Assembly (NCBI GenBank): GCA_963969395.1
Contig: OZ017801.1
Location: 7,628,501-7,692,500, forward strand
From: Pseudoscleropodium purum
Taxonomy: Eukaryota > Streptophyta > Bryopsida > Hypnales > Brachytheciaceae
Direction: 5' to 3'
DNA length: 64,000 nt
A model generated the notes under the pieces. It did no database searches. It was not told the DNA's origin and saw only the letters and a program-made list of their open reading frames with translations. The position numbers and the translations under genes are program-made. Of this stretch, positions 1 through 12,798 are shown piece after piece (the first letter of the stretch is position 1; each line of letters begins with the position of its first letter).

Positions 1-2230
1 TAGCCCATCGACCATAAAAAAGTACATATCGTACAAAACTTTTTAATCATGTAGTCAAAAGTTATGAAAATTGTTGGGCCTTAGAGCTACTCCTTGGGCA
101 CATGTTGTACTAAAATTTCAGCGAAAAAAAATAAAAACTCCATTCATGGTGAGTTGCCCAAATTTTCTATGTTGCCAAGAAATGCAGTTTGGGCCTTTAG
201 GGGTTAAATAAAAGCACCTAGTGAGTTTCTTAAATCAATCTCTAGGATAGTTGGGATTCTATTATTGATGTGAATGGTAGCTTTTCTATAATTTGTGCTT
301 TCACCTAATGGATATGCCCAATATTGTATCAATCTAATAAATAGGAGGATGCTAGTAGAAGTATTACTGGCAAAGCATTCTAAAACTACAATAATTTGTA
401 AAAGACCTAGGCCATTTTTTTGGGTCAAAATCCACTCAAAGCTACCATTTTTATTGTGTTCACTAAAGAAAGAAAAATAAACATTTTTAAAATTTCACCA
501 TAAAATCTTGTACTTCACTTGTTTGAGATCATGTGGTAAAAATATCATGAAATTTGACTATATAGATTAGAAGATATTAGCATTCAAAGTTGGAAAATAA
601 AGTTTTTTGAATGGTTGGCATACAATTTTAAATGACTTTGACTACCATTTGTGGAAAAAATTTGTAATATAGACATATAATTTAAGAAAATTGCATTAGA
701 GAATCAAGTTGAAAGTCTAATAATTTGTTTTTTAAATCACTTAATTTTCATTCTTTTCATTCTTTTAAAGTAGAAGTAGGTTTAAGATTGAAAAAAACAA
801 CTAAGTCATTTAGATAGCTTTAAGATGGGATTGAAACACAATAATTCCATTGGTAAAAAAATTTTAGTAAGAAAAATTAATGTTGTCAAACAATTTTTTT
901 TGAAAAATTGTAAAAATTGCATTCAAATATGAATCATAAAAGTTATTTTTTCAAGAAGATGCTTACATTACTTAAAAAATAATATTGTCTTAAACTTTTC
1001 ATTACTAGTACAAATAGAATGAATCAAAGCTTCACATGTAGAAAAATATAAGTTTTTAGAAAAAAATATTTAAGAAGTTTATTTAGATTTCTTGCCATTT
1101 TTTTGTATTGCCCACCAAATTTAGTACTAGACTTCATGTGGTCTTGCACCAATTGAAATAAAAATCATATTCCTACAAAGCTAATTAGTTTTTCTATCTT
1201 ATGAGAAAGTTTCTAAAAGTTTTATCAAAATTTGAGGTCATAGGAACCTATCTAAAATCTATTTTGTCCCTCAAGTGACAATGGTCCTTTAAAGGATAAT
1301 AGATTCAAATAGTTAAATCATTTGTTGCACTTGGAAAGAAAGATGACATAGGTAGTGATTGGAAAATGTGACCTTGTTTAGTAATGTAATAATCAAAAAA
1401 GACATTATTCAACATTTCTATTGTTGCGAGTAACAACATGGTGTTCTTGCGAGGACTAAAGAGTATCTATGGTAGAATTAGATGTACAAGAATATAATAA
1501 CTTGTAGACAAGTAAAGGGTCATTTTGTAATTTATGGAGAGGTTTGTAGCCTTGACCACAATAATTATATAAAAGCCTCCTTTTGAAGTATGTAGAGGTG
1601 CAATAATTGCTCTTAAACCTAAGAAGATTCCCTATGAATTGCTAGGAAGATTTTGCTTGATTTTGTTTAGAACTTTTGAAAGAGATCAATTGTTGCCATA
1701 GTTACTAATACAACCCCTTAAAACTTTGAAGAGGTATCAATTTTTATTTTAGTTTTTTATTATATGAAAAATAACATTTAAAGTAATACAAAACACATTT
1801 TTCATACAAAGTATAAATTAGTTATGAATTTTTGAAGTGATCTAAGATAAATCCCGAAATTGTCATTAGATCTTTCAAAACCTACAAATTAAAAGTTCCC
1901 AGAATGGTCATTTCACTCATCTAAAACAGCTACAATATATTCATAATTGGTCCAAATGTCAAGGCCTTACAATGGTCCTATTTGTTCATACTTTTACACC
2001 CAAAAATGCATAGCTCTCTTGTAGTCAAAAAAACATTCCAAAGCTAGCACTTGCACATTCTAAAAGTTTCATTGTCATATCCCAACAAAATACCCATTGC
2101 TTCATTTATTCAAACAAGGTACATTGAAGTTCCTTTCATAGTTGTGCATCACACGGCCATGCGTAGAGTACCAAAAATAATTTGATGTCTGCAATAGTGT
2201 AGTATACTTCACATTCAATCTAGGAACAAA
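1..2230. other. AT-rich intergenic spacer with an element end
   Basis: No gene is visible; the open frames are short and have no family signature. At about 195-212 the sequence GGGCCTTTAGGGGTTAA is the right-hand end of the TTAA-type inverted-repeat family described further along; its left end would lie before the window. A decayed end of the same kind is at about 1285-1303. A stretch at 540-620 carries the motif 'attgaaagattataatgtttgaagtt' in diverged form, as do several other spacers here. Confidence 0.5.
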
Positions 2231-2234
2231 GAAT

Positions 2235-4640
2235 GTGATATTAAAGAAGTAACATTAAGGTTCCCATTGCTTGACATGATTTTTTATTTTTGATCATAAC
2301 TACAAGTGACAAATGTCAAAAAAAATTTCCAGCTTAATGTAAAGTGGGTATCCCCTAAACCGCCACTTTGTGCTCCTAAGCCTAGTTGCTATGATTCGAT
2401 TGGTCAAATTTTCATATTTTCTTATTGACAACTGAAACAAGGTTCCAACGAAGTATTATGTTATAATGTGACATTTGAATACCGTATGCATAAGTTATAT
2501 GTTCTAAAATTGTTTCTTTGCACATAGATACACACTAATGTACAAAGATGTTCAAAGCGTGATGATGGCAGTTCTGGGTCAGTTTTGGCACATTTGAGGT
2601 ACCCACCTTACTAACTCTCTCCGACAACGAAGTCCATGATCTACTATACACTACAAAGTGGCAGTAATGCATAAAGATCTACTCTTAATGCAAAAATGGA
2701 AACCTCCTTTCTGTACAGACCTGCAACCACCTTCGTCAGCTCCACTGGCATAACCTCCTTCCGCAGCATTCTCCCGAGATGAATTTGATAATCCCGAATG
2801 TCAAGCAAATCTTCAACTTAGTACTTCTGGAGCTCGATACGAAGTCTGACAAAGCTTCATGAATTGCCACCAATTCCAAAAAATATTATTGAAATAAAAG
2901 TGGGCACCCTAATTGAAAGATTTATCTAGATATGCCTGAAACACCAGAGTGCTTCGAAATGCACATTCTGGATGATGAAAAGAGAGCTGGCTTGGAGGTG
3001 ATGCTTTGTCCAAATAAGAGAGGATTTGGGCTTCAATGGATTGAACAAGGTTTCCAGCCAAATTGGGGTTTTGCTTCAAGAATTTTGAGGTAAAACGACA
3101 GGGGGTTTGATAAGAAGGATAGGGAGGACTCTTTATGATTCGGTGGGAGGCTCACCTGTGATCAATTGCCTCTCCTCATTGCAGATCTCCCTGTGACTGA
3201 TCTTCAAAGCTGACTAAAAATGTCTAATTTGACTGAAAACCATGCTAGGGTTCACCTGCGCCGGAACAATACCTTGCTGCTCTCCACCATTGCATCCACA
3301 GCTTGGCTAGCGCTGCCTCGTCTCCAGCCAGTTTCTGGGACTCTGCGTCATCTTCTCCCAAGAGCTTCAAGAACTGCACATCACAATGAACTTCGATTAT
3401 CATAAATTCGTTGCACTCAAATAACTCTTTCTAGAAAACAAAGTAACAAAACAGAGGTTTGCCAAGAGTGTCTCTGATGAAGAAGTAGCAAGATTCATGG
3501 TTCAATAACACAGTAAAACTTCTGAAAAGGACGTGAACTCACGACTGAAATGTGATCCTTGGCTTCGGAGGACACCGACGTAGATTCCAGTCCAACCCAA
3601 GCCTTTCGATCAATGCCGAAATATCTGCACCAAAGCTTCAAAATGAAGAATCCAACACACAAGGACCACGTTTCAAACATGCTAAGATATCTATTCTTTC
3701 GCAATCACTCAATGCAAAGAGATTGCTACCCTAAAATCGGTCCATCGAAACCCGAAAACCAGCCATTCGTTTGGGTCTAAGCATCGCCAGATTGCGTCAA
3801 ATTTCGGGTCTCGCTTCAAGCCTGTGGGAACTTTAAGGAAGAAAATGCTGCTCATTTTCGTAGCTACATCTCCTTGCACAAATCGAAGACAATCTGGAAG
3901 CCTGAAGCAAATGCTGGGACTCACTTTACCCAAACTTTAAAATTGGAAACAGAAGAAACGCCCGAAAATGAATTGACGACTATCGAAAACGTATAGTTTC
4001 TACCCGAATTTAGGCATTCGCCACCTGCGTCCCCCACAATGCAGATAAGGAAAGAAGAGTGCAATTGCAAGGAATGGCATCGTTACTACATCATCAATAC
4101 CCCACCCAATCATCATACCTGTAGACTTTTCAATTGATCTTTCCACTGACGATTCCAATTAGTATGTAGCGGAGGGAAGCCAGCACCCGCTGATGGATAC
4201 TCCAGAACTGTGTGAAATTGAGAAAGGGAGCACATTAAAAGTGGCGCCGCGGGTCGGGTACACTACTTGGGCTTCTGATTTCTGTGCATGTTTGGGTTGG
4301 ACTGTTGGAGGGTGGAATTACGTTAGGATGCAACGACGTTAGGAGTAAGTTGGTTGAGTTTCTTGGGGACCAAGTGGAGAGCTGGGCTTTGATGACCTGC
4401 TTGAGAAATGGCGGTACTGGGAGAGTGCCTCATGGCTAGACTTGTTTTGTGAGTGAACGGGGTCGATCAAAACCCTGGATACCGCTGCAATGTTCTTTCC
4501 CTGATGCTAACAAATTTGGGTCCTTCAAGAGTGCACAATACACTCTTGAAGGATGTGGCTTGCCATGACCAAGGTAGTCACCAAAATACATCGATTATTG
4601 AACCAGTAGGTGTACTCTTTGTTTTCAGACTGAACACTCA
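2235..4640 (-). pseudogene. DUF726/TMCO4-like gene copy 1, internally deleted pseudogene
   Basis: This is a decayed copy of the intact gene at 20878-29717. Bases about 2235-2825 match the 3' flank of that gene (20040-20540). They then join directly, near 2830, to sequence matching the start of exon 4 and intron 3 (27965 onward), so exons 4-16 are missing. Exon 2 is present at about 3543-3627 and still reads YFGIDRKAWVGLESTSVSSE. Exon 3 (about 3255-3385) has a 1-bp deletion in the AKAVDAM region and a deletion of about 10 bp near the STKEKQ region, so it is out of frame. Exon 1 is missing: the match stops near 3955 and resumes near 4018 at sequence lying upstream of exon 1. It cannot encode a working protein. 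Confidence 0.8.
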
Positions 4641-4684
4641 AGTCATTGATTGGACCTTTTAGGTTTATATTGTCCTCATAGATT

Positions 4685-5545
4685 CAATACAACTAAACCT
4701 GACTTCCTACTTAATCAAGAAAATGTGTTTAGTGATACAATCTAGCTAGCTTGTGGCATGCATCCCGTAGCTTCATCAATCTGCAATAATATTGTTAAGA
4801 CTTAGCCAAACAAATAAATGAGCCATAACTCAAAGATACACATTTCTAACTATAATAAAGAAAACAAGTTGATAATAAAATTTGATATTGCGATCATTTT
4901 AAATTTGACAGCAATGCCCAACTAAAAGCACGATTAAGCAAATCACCTTCTCTTCATTCCATACAAATATCCAACAATAGAGCCATTTGCCAAATTGGCA
5001 ATTTCCCGTCTATGCATTGCTTTTGCTAATGCAATTGGTATTCATCAACCTCTTCAATTGTTGCTAAATGGTATTGTGAAGATAAGTCATCACCAATGCC
5101 AAACAATCTACAATACAAATAGACAATAGTCAATTAGGGAGGGAAATCATTGTTTTCTACAAGCTCTATTTAGAAAAATAAGCCACTTTTGTACTTCAAA
5201 TGCAATAGACTATGTAAAGAGAGAAACAATAATATAATTTGCCTTATCACCAAATCATTACAAAAAACCTAGCCCACAACACCAAGTACATTAGAGATAC
5301 TACAACTAGTTTAAAAAGCTCTTGGCAAAATTTATCAAAAACTAAATATAAAATAGGTAAGTACTTAATAAAGCTTGAAAAAAAATGAAAATCAAACACT
5401 TGATGATTCAATAAAATCTCTACAATGACACTAAAACATAAGAACTATCCAAGAATCCAAAAATCCAAGAACTGAATATTTCTAAAAGACCAATATAAGT
5501 TGGCTTTCATTAATAAATAGCATCTTGTATTGGTGTATTTTTTCA
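4685..5545 (-). pseudogene. 3' fragment of a kinase gene paralogue
   Basis: The segment matches 12760-13600, which holds exons 2 and 3 plus introns of the intact kinase gene. The exon-2 equivalent (about 4955-5105) reads LFGIGDDLSSQYHLATIEEV, then has a 1-bp deletion relative to the intact gene, after which the shifted frame continues ALAKAMHRREIANLANGS. The catalytic exon 1 is absent; similarity fades near 5545, just at the position matching the exon-1 donor. It abuts the 5' end of DUF726 copy 1, the same order as the intact kinase next to DUF726 copy 2, so both belong to one duplicated unit. Confidence 0.75.
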
Positions 5546-6133
5546 TACAAATGTGACTTTGTGCAATGCAATTGCCTAATTTTTTACAAGGCCAAAAAAA
5601 GGATTTTTGTCACTTCAAACGCTAATATTTTGCAATCTATACAAAAGAAATTTCTAAACTTTTTTCTACATCTTTTTAAACTAGATTACTAAAAGATTCT
5701 ACAATTACATGTATCCTAAAATGTATTTTTCCCTAAAATTTGATACTCATAATAGAAATGACAATTTTAGAGCATTTTTCGTGAAAATATAGTCCAAAAT
5801 ATTTAGGGGTTAATTTAGCTTAAAACTCCCACTCACTTCATTAGTGCCAAAACTTCTCAAAAGTATTATCATTTGGACATTTTGGAGTGATGTGGGACTT
5901 GGGACTTGAAACATAGGTTGAAGTACCAAATTCCAATTTTAGCTTCCCATCAATCAGATTTTGAGAATTCAATAGGACTTAGGATGTAATGTCAAATGCC
6001 CCTTCTTGATGTCCCTTGAACATTGTAGCAAAAGTTATTTGATCACTCTTACAATTTTGATGTATCCATTTCATGAAAACATATTCTAAATACTTGAATA
6101 TATGATTTTCATTGTAAACTCTACTCTTTCTTT
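5546..6133. other. AT-rich spacer
   Basis: No coding potential. Near 5795-5812 the sequence CCAAAATATTTAGGGGTTAA is another right-hand end of the TTAA-type element family; I could not fix its left end. Confidence 0.4.
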
Positions 6134-6712
6134 TTAACCCTTGAAAGACCAAGGCAAATTAGGGGCATGAATTGTGAAAAACTGTCACTTTTTATGGCAA
6201 TGAAAAAAAAAAGTTACTTTTCAAAATTCAATTGTAAAAGTTTGCACTAGACTATTGTAGGATTGTTTGGGAAAAATTCATAAACTTTGACCATATAGAT
6301 TGAAAGACTATAATGATTGAAGTTAGAAGAATTTTTTTTCTAATCTTATCCAACAAAGCAAACACACTTAAACTACTCCTAAAGTGAGATTCTTATACCA
6401 TACATAGGTTTGTTTTCTTTACATTTGCATCTTGTATGATATAAGCTACTTATCAATGAAATTTCAAAATTATAGGAGGAGTTTTGCACATGAGTGTTGC
6501 TCAAATTTGTTTGGACTATCCTACAAATTTAGATCAACTTAATTTGGGATCCACACATTAGATTAGAAAAAAGAATTATATTCTCTCTAAGGGGGTACAT
6601 CCTCACACCTTGTGTCAAAATTTGAAGAACATCTATCAAAAAATTGAATTCATATGCACCTCCCTAAGATCACTTGTGTACACTCAACATCATTCAATCC
6701 TTTAGGGGTTAA
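6134..6712. mobile_element. TTAA-flanked inverted-repeat element, about 579 bp
   Basis: The left end is TTAACCCTTGAAAGACC and the right end, reverse-complemented, is TTAACCCCTAAAGGATTG. TTAA is present at both borders. The interior is AT-rich with no open frame of note, so it would be non-autonomous. It resembles the better preserved nested elements at 51266-52492. The right end lies immediately against the beginning of the DUF726 copy-2 homology. The terminal repeats are short and imperfect, so the call is moderate. Confidence 0.45.
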
Positions 6713-6713
6713 A

Positions 6714-9700
6714 CTCTCACATTGCTTGAGATGATTTTTTAAAATTTCTGATCGCAATTGCAAGTAATAAATGTGCAATTTTTTCCAGCTTGATGTAAAG
6801 TGGGCACCCCAAAACTGACACTTTTTGCTCCTGAGCCTGGTTACTATGATTAGACTGGTCCAATTTTCATATTGTCTTGGTGACAAGTGAAACGAGGTTC
6901 CAACGCACCAAAGTGTGCTACATTTGGACACCGTATGCAAAAGTTCTAAATATCATTTCTTCCCCACAGGTACAAAATAATGGCAGTTTTGGGTCAGTTT
7001 GTGCACATTTGAGGTACCCGCCTTACATCCTGCACTAACTCTCAAACATCTAAGTCCATGATCTACTCTTCATGCAGAAATGGAAACCTCCTTTCTGTAC
7101 AGACCTGCAACCACCTTCGTCAGCTCCACTGGCATAACCTCCTTCCGCATAACCACCCCGAGATAAATTTGATAGTCCCGAATGTCAACCAAATCTTCAA
7201 CTTCAAAAATGCCAGAAAAAAGCTCATGTCTGGGTTAGTTGTCAGGGAATGTGGAAGCTGCACAAGTTGATTGCAGATACAGGTCTAAGAGACCACGACT
7301 TGCATTCTGCACACAGCAAGAGACAATTCTCAAACGATCAAGCTTTTATTAGCATAGACATCCCTTTCACTGCGCACAGACTCTTCACCGTGCACTGACT
7401 GAAAATATGCTCAGTGCACGATACTGAAATAAAATATCCTCTGTGCGCGGTACGATGCTGAAATGAAATAAGCTCAATTAATTGGTAATCTTCCTATACA
7501 TGACTCCAGACTAGTAGTATGCTTGCCCACAATTTGGGCCTCAAAATGGAAAGAAAGAAGAGAGTCTTGCAGTTGAAGTCGCGCAATTGCATACCAGTGT
7601 TGGAAGTCACTGAGTGACTTAGATGTCAGCGTTCTTCTTGTCCTCTGCAGACATGTGCAGCTTGTGTGGCTGAGTTGTGTAGAAGCTATCGATGTCGATA
7701 CCTTGCAGTAACTATGTGTTTCAAACTTGTCAAGTAGCTTGTGTGCCCGTCCACCATTTCGGATAAGTCCACCTGCCAGTACCGGATAGCAACACAGGTC
7801 ATATTTGGAAGCTAATGAACTAAAGACACCCTTGCACACATACTGCAAATTTTCCGTACATAGAACTACATTAAAATCATCCAAGAATGCCTCGGTGATT
7901 GATTCAACCATCGTCAAACGAGCCTATCTAAGCATGACCTTAATTTTACAATTGCCAAGGATGGCACTTACATTCTCTATGCCATGGACGTCCATTGCTT
8001 GAAGTCCTGCAAGTCCTTGCGACATAAAATTGCAGGAATATGATAACCACTGTCGGTCTCAGTTCGAGTTTTCGTTGCCAATAGCATGGAAGAAATCCAG
8101 AGTACATAAAGAGGAGAAAATTGGAGGCCAACAATATATGACATCATGTCCACTTTGGAATTAAACTCCCTGAATGGCAGCTGAAATGGAAGAGCTCTTC
8201 AAGGCAAAGGATCTAACAACAGTTGACTTGGAGCACCTAGTAACATATAGAGAGATAGAGATAGAGATAGGAACTCAGGACATTTTGAATGCCTTGAGTA
8301 TTAGACCAAGATTTTCAATGAAATCAAGAATTTCTATGGTGAGGTCTCAATACGATCACTGTGACCAAAGAGAGACTGTCCATGGATCATGGGCAAGGTT
8401 GTCATTAAAATGATGTGTTTTATTCTGTAAATGGTTTGATTTCACTGAAAACCTTGTGTTGTGAAAAAATTTGTATAAACAAAAGAGTCTTGAACTGAAT
8501 TCCATGTTTATCGTAAACGTAAAGGGTGTGACCAAATATTGAATCAAGCTATATGGGACTCCACCAAGTCTATTACAAAGGGCTCTACAGATCATGAAAA
8601 TTCTCTCTTAAATTGGTTAATTGATAGAGGTCATTGTTCAGAACTTATTTGGCTCGATAAACTAAACCAAGAATTCAATTATGTGACAGAATTTCTTTAA
8701 TAATGTTTTTAAATGAGGACATTTCAGACCTTCCTATCATAATCAGGCTCAGCTATGGTAAATCCTTCTAAATCATTACATAGGTAATTGTATCCTAAGT
8801 GTCTTACCCCTACAAGATTAAGGGCTCATGGATTAAACATGACCAAATCTATTGGTCAAATTGTGAATATAGTAGAATTCAACAAGATTGCAATTTTATA
8901 TCAACAAAATTAGTAAACAACATTGCATTGGTTGGTAAAGTAAAAATAAATTGGATTATAGAAATCCTGATTGTATTCCCTACTCAAAACTACTAAAAAG
9001 TAAAACTAATGCAAAGTTGAATGTCTTGGTCCTTCTGGAGATGACCAAAAACAGACAATAGAAACTAGAAAGCTTGCACTAGAGTACTCTCCTAGACGTG
9101 AATATCCATATTTCCAAGACCCCAAACAGTGGTTTTGTTGTCTTTTTGCAATGGAATGAATAAATTTGTGAATTGAAATACATGATTACAATCACCTTGT
9201 GAATAGATTCTCACCTATCTTGATGTTTAGTTTGTAGGGCTCTAAGAAAGACCACCTCTTCAACAATTCCAATTCCTACAAACTAAAAAGTTAGCTCTTG
9301 GAACTAACCTTACTCCTAAACATCACATTTTTTGAAAAGACACTAAAAAATCAGTCTATGGGGAGTGCTTTGACATTGAAAAGTTAAGTGAGCAAGATAT
9401 CAGAAATGAAGTGAGACATGGAAACAAATCTAGATCTATTCACAATTGTTGAGAATGAACATGCTTCAAGAGCTTACCTACATCTCCATGTTTAGACAAC
9501 TCTTCCAAGCATGTAACTAATTATAACGCAAGCACACAAAGCATATCCCACTAGCATCACTAGTGTGTACAAATAAACAAAAAGGGAGGTGTCAATATCA
9601 ATGTTGCCAAGTGATACAATGCTACTATAATTATATTATTTATAGAAATAGGCATAGAAAGCTATGGAAAAAAGTAAAGAGATTACCTATTACCTTACTT

Positions 9701-10850
9701 GCCTTGGAACAAGACCATGGCATTAGAAGAAATATGGACTCTATAGAAGGCCCTTAGAATTTGACAAAGCTAAATTTTCATTGTAGAGTACAGAGCTAGT
9801 TTAAGTACAAAAAACCTAGTAGGAATAAGTTGCCATCTTGTGCAAAGTACAAGGTCTTAGACTATATACTTTTGGATTATTGCATAATAAAATATAATTA
9901 ATATGGTCCTTGTGTCAACTAAGTTACTTGCCACACAATAAACTAAATAGCCAAGGTACAACAAGAATGACAAGAGTGATGTAATTGCATGCTCCCATTA
10001 CAAATTGGCCAATGGGAATTGACGTACTTGTATGCTCCTAATTTAAACTAGCCAATGGAAATTGATCCTTTGCATCATTACATGAGAAATGGAGTTGGGT
10101 AGAAATAGGGGATTTGTGAACCCAATTAATTGTGAAAGTACATATTTACGAGCTAAAAGGGGTCACAATGTATGAGTTCAACGGTCTTCTATAGGGTCCA
10201 TATTTTTTGTAATGCAAGAAGCTTACTAGCTTTTTCGGACCTATTCACATGCCAATAGAATGGTAAGTTTCCAACTATGCATTGGCATAATTATTGGCTC
10301 AGGACCAAAGGGAGGATGCTTAAGTAGCATAAAATTAAACTTAGATCTATATTGTAGACGTTGTACAATATTTTCAGCTTTTTTTTAATATGCTAGTGTT
10401 GAAGGGAAGGGGCAAAAGAATCCTATGGCGCTTGTCAATAGCAATTGCCTACAACTGTCAATCATGTTAGTTGCACCAAAAATGAATAAAGGTGTTGAAG
10501 GAGTAACAAGAATGCCAACCAACATTGTGTGTATGGCTCCTCATTTGATCATGTTTTGCAAAGCACACATCATAATATTGAATTTTAGTATAACCAAAGC
10601 AAACTATTTAAGAGTAAGCTTCATCATTGGAATGTAAAAAAAGGGTCAACACTATTCAATTTTGAAGAAGAAGATTGAATTATATTGAATTATGTAGAAC
10701 ATGTACTATATTTGAATTTCAATGAGTATTTTAGTATAACTAGAACAAACTATTCAAAGTTTTTTTTACCATTGGAGTGTAGAAAAAGTGCCAGTATAAG
10801 TCAATTTTGTAGGAGGTTAGACTCTTGGGTCATTTAGTTGTGGTTGATTG
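6714..10850 (-). pseudogene. DUF726/TMCO4-like gene copy 2, 5'-truncated pseudogene
   Basis: This copy matches 20040-23950 of the intact gene and holds equivalents of exons 10-16 only. The last exon (about 7590-7770) keeps VDLSEMVDGHTSYLTSLKHI and then has a 4-bp insertion that shifts the frame. Exon 15 (about 7960-8020) still reads FMSQGLAGLQAMDVHGIEN. The exon 14 equivalent near 8640-8690 has lost its first part (the VVAGRFVN segment). The exon 12 equivalent (about 9510-9565) is degraded to GYALCAC. Exon 11 is split by a small transposon at about 9725-10212. The sequence upstream of exon 10 is gone beyond about 10850. Non-functional. Confidence 0.8.
9725..10212. mobile_element. MITE-like insertion inside exon 11 of DUF726 copy 2
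   Basis: In the intact gene exon 11 runs without a break through CATGGCAAGAAG; here it is interrupted for about 490 bp. The insert ends are inverted: ATATGGACTCTATAGAAG on the left and CTTCTATAGGGTCCATAT on the right, with one mismatch. The flanking duplication appears to be only 2-3 bp (GC or GCA). There is no open frame of note. The interior has a short imperfect direct repeat around 'gccaatgg(g)aattga' at 10008-10065. Confidence 0.7.
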
Positions 10851-12798
10851 GCCAAATAGATGATGGAGTTGAGATTGAACTGAAGACATTTCATGGACAC
10901 TTGTATTAGTCACGGTCCATATGAAAAATGCAATGTTGGTCTCTATGCCAACCATGTAGTTAAACCTCTTGTAGGTGGTTGTATACAGTTACAATTGTTG
11001 TTATTTCAAAAATGGGGAAGGCAAGAAGCTCACTACCATGGCTATGGAAGGAAATTTCACCATTAGCAAGAGAGGATTGATGTTGGTTAGAGTTATGATT
11101 ATTAATACCCTCAACAATGAGAAGGAGAACGTGCTCATCTTCATGGGTCGTTGAAGAATTTTTCCTATTGAAAAAAGCGATTTAAATAAAAACTTGTAGG
11201 AGTGTTAGATTGATCCAATTAGTAGGTGGGAAACAATGAAGTTACTTCATTTGATTTTAGTCCAATTGATAGGTTTACTAAACCAGATTGTTGAGTTGGA
11301 ATCATAGTTTAAAGAGAGTAAACCATGATTTTTATCAGCATAATTAATGAGAATAGAATTCCATGCGAGTTGAAGAAAATCGGTTGATTTTCTTTAGCTA
11401 GTAGAAAACACCCCAATCATGAGGTAAGGAGATTGACCTATTGACTTCTATTGGTGTATTTGTAATAACTTTATATTCAAGAGAATTGAAATAGGATCAA
11501 TGACAACTAATGTTTTTGAAGGCAATGATTGTTGAAATATGGTAATTTCCAATCTGAACTTGCAATCTCATGCCATAAAGAATAAATTACTTTAGAACCA
11601 TTTCATCAAGTCTACTATCATTCATTGAGGATTACATTGGCTCTTCATTTGGTAGTCTCCAATTTGTATTGCTCACCAAGACTTCGACCAATCTTGAATC
11701 ACACATTGACAAATGATAGATTTGACAAAATCTAGAATTTGATCATGAGTGCTATTTGGATGATGCATTGTCTAGTTCTACAAAAATTAGACCAACATTC
11801 CTTTGTATATGCCAGAGGCAAACTTCAATCAAATTAGATGGTATGTCCTATGTCATTTTCATAATTTAATAAAATAGAAGTAAAAATAATTTTCCAACTT
11901 TTTAATTCATAAAAACTTTGAATTTCAATGTCTTTCTTCCATGAGCAAGAACACCACAAAATAAAGCCCATGCACACCTCCTTGGTAATGGCTTTCCAAT
12001 GGTACTAAGCACAGGATTTGGGGACATACAATCTAGGAGAACTCATTGTAATGCCTCCCCCCCCCCCCAAAAAAAAAAAAAAAAAAAAAATGGCATAACT
12101 TAAGGTACGGATGATCATTTTGGTCAATATATTTCTCTTTGATGTTTGGCCAGTAAGTCAAAGTTTTCAACTACACATTCTACCTTCAAATATTTAGAAC
12201 TCATATAACCTTGGATTCAAACAAATGTTTGAAAAAGTGACGATTTTATTCATTGTTCAAAAGATTTGAATATAATGATAATTTCACATTGCTCAAAGGT
12301 TGCTTGAAATTTTTTCTTGACTAACAAAGATGATAATCATAAATATTGCCAATCAAGCAAGTATATACCAAAACTAATAAAAAGGCTATCCATTCAAAGG
12401 TACATAAGCTATGATGTTGCAAATCAAAGTTTTATGTCATTCAAATTCAACAACAAATGCAATGAAGATCTTGAAAATTTGATGATAAAAGTCCCATGAA
12501 GATTTGTACTTTGACAATCAATCTAGAAATGGATGGCTAAGTATGAACATGGATAAAATTCAACAACTTCAAATCTCAAACCAACAACATTAGAAGAAAA
12601 GATCTAGATCAATGCCTTTGCTCAACTTCATTTATCATGAGGTCAAGTGATAAATAGTCTTAGCCTAGTTCACCTTCTCAGCCTCCAATACATCATGCAA
12701 GTATATTATGCAATTCAATTCATAGCAAAATGAAAGTTCCCTACATTACTATTATATCCAATACAATTCAATCTTCCTACCAAATCAAGTAAATGTGT
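10851..12798. other. Spacer between DUF726 copy 2 and the kinase
   Basis: No gene is seen. Bases about 11030-11450 match about 34440-34890 in intron 2 of the P450 gene, so both are copies of one dispersed repeat. A run of 12 C (12057-12068) followed by 22 A (12069-12090) is a homopolymer junction. Confidence 0.55.

Noticed and set aside
8356..8595. Frame reading ALCNRLGGVPYSL, at first taken as a DUF726 exon
   Set aside because: The genuine exon joining FVNGFSTNDW to DVHGIEN is FMSQGLAGLQAVDVHGIEN with correct phases; this stretch is intron.
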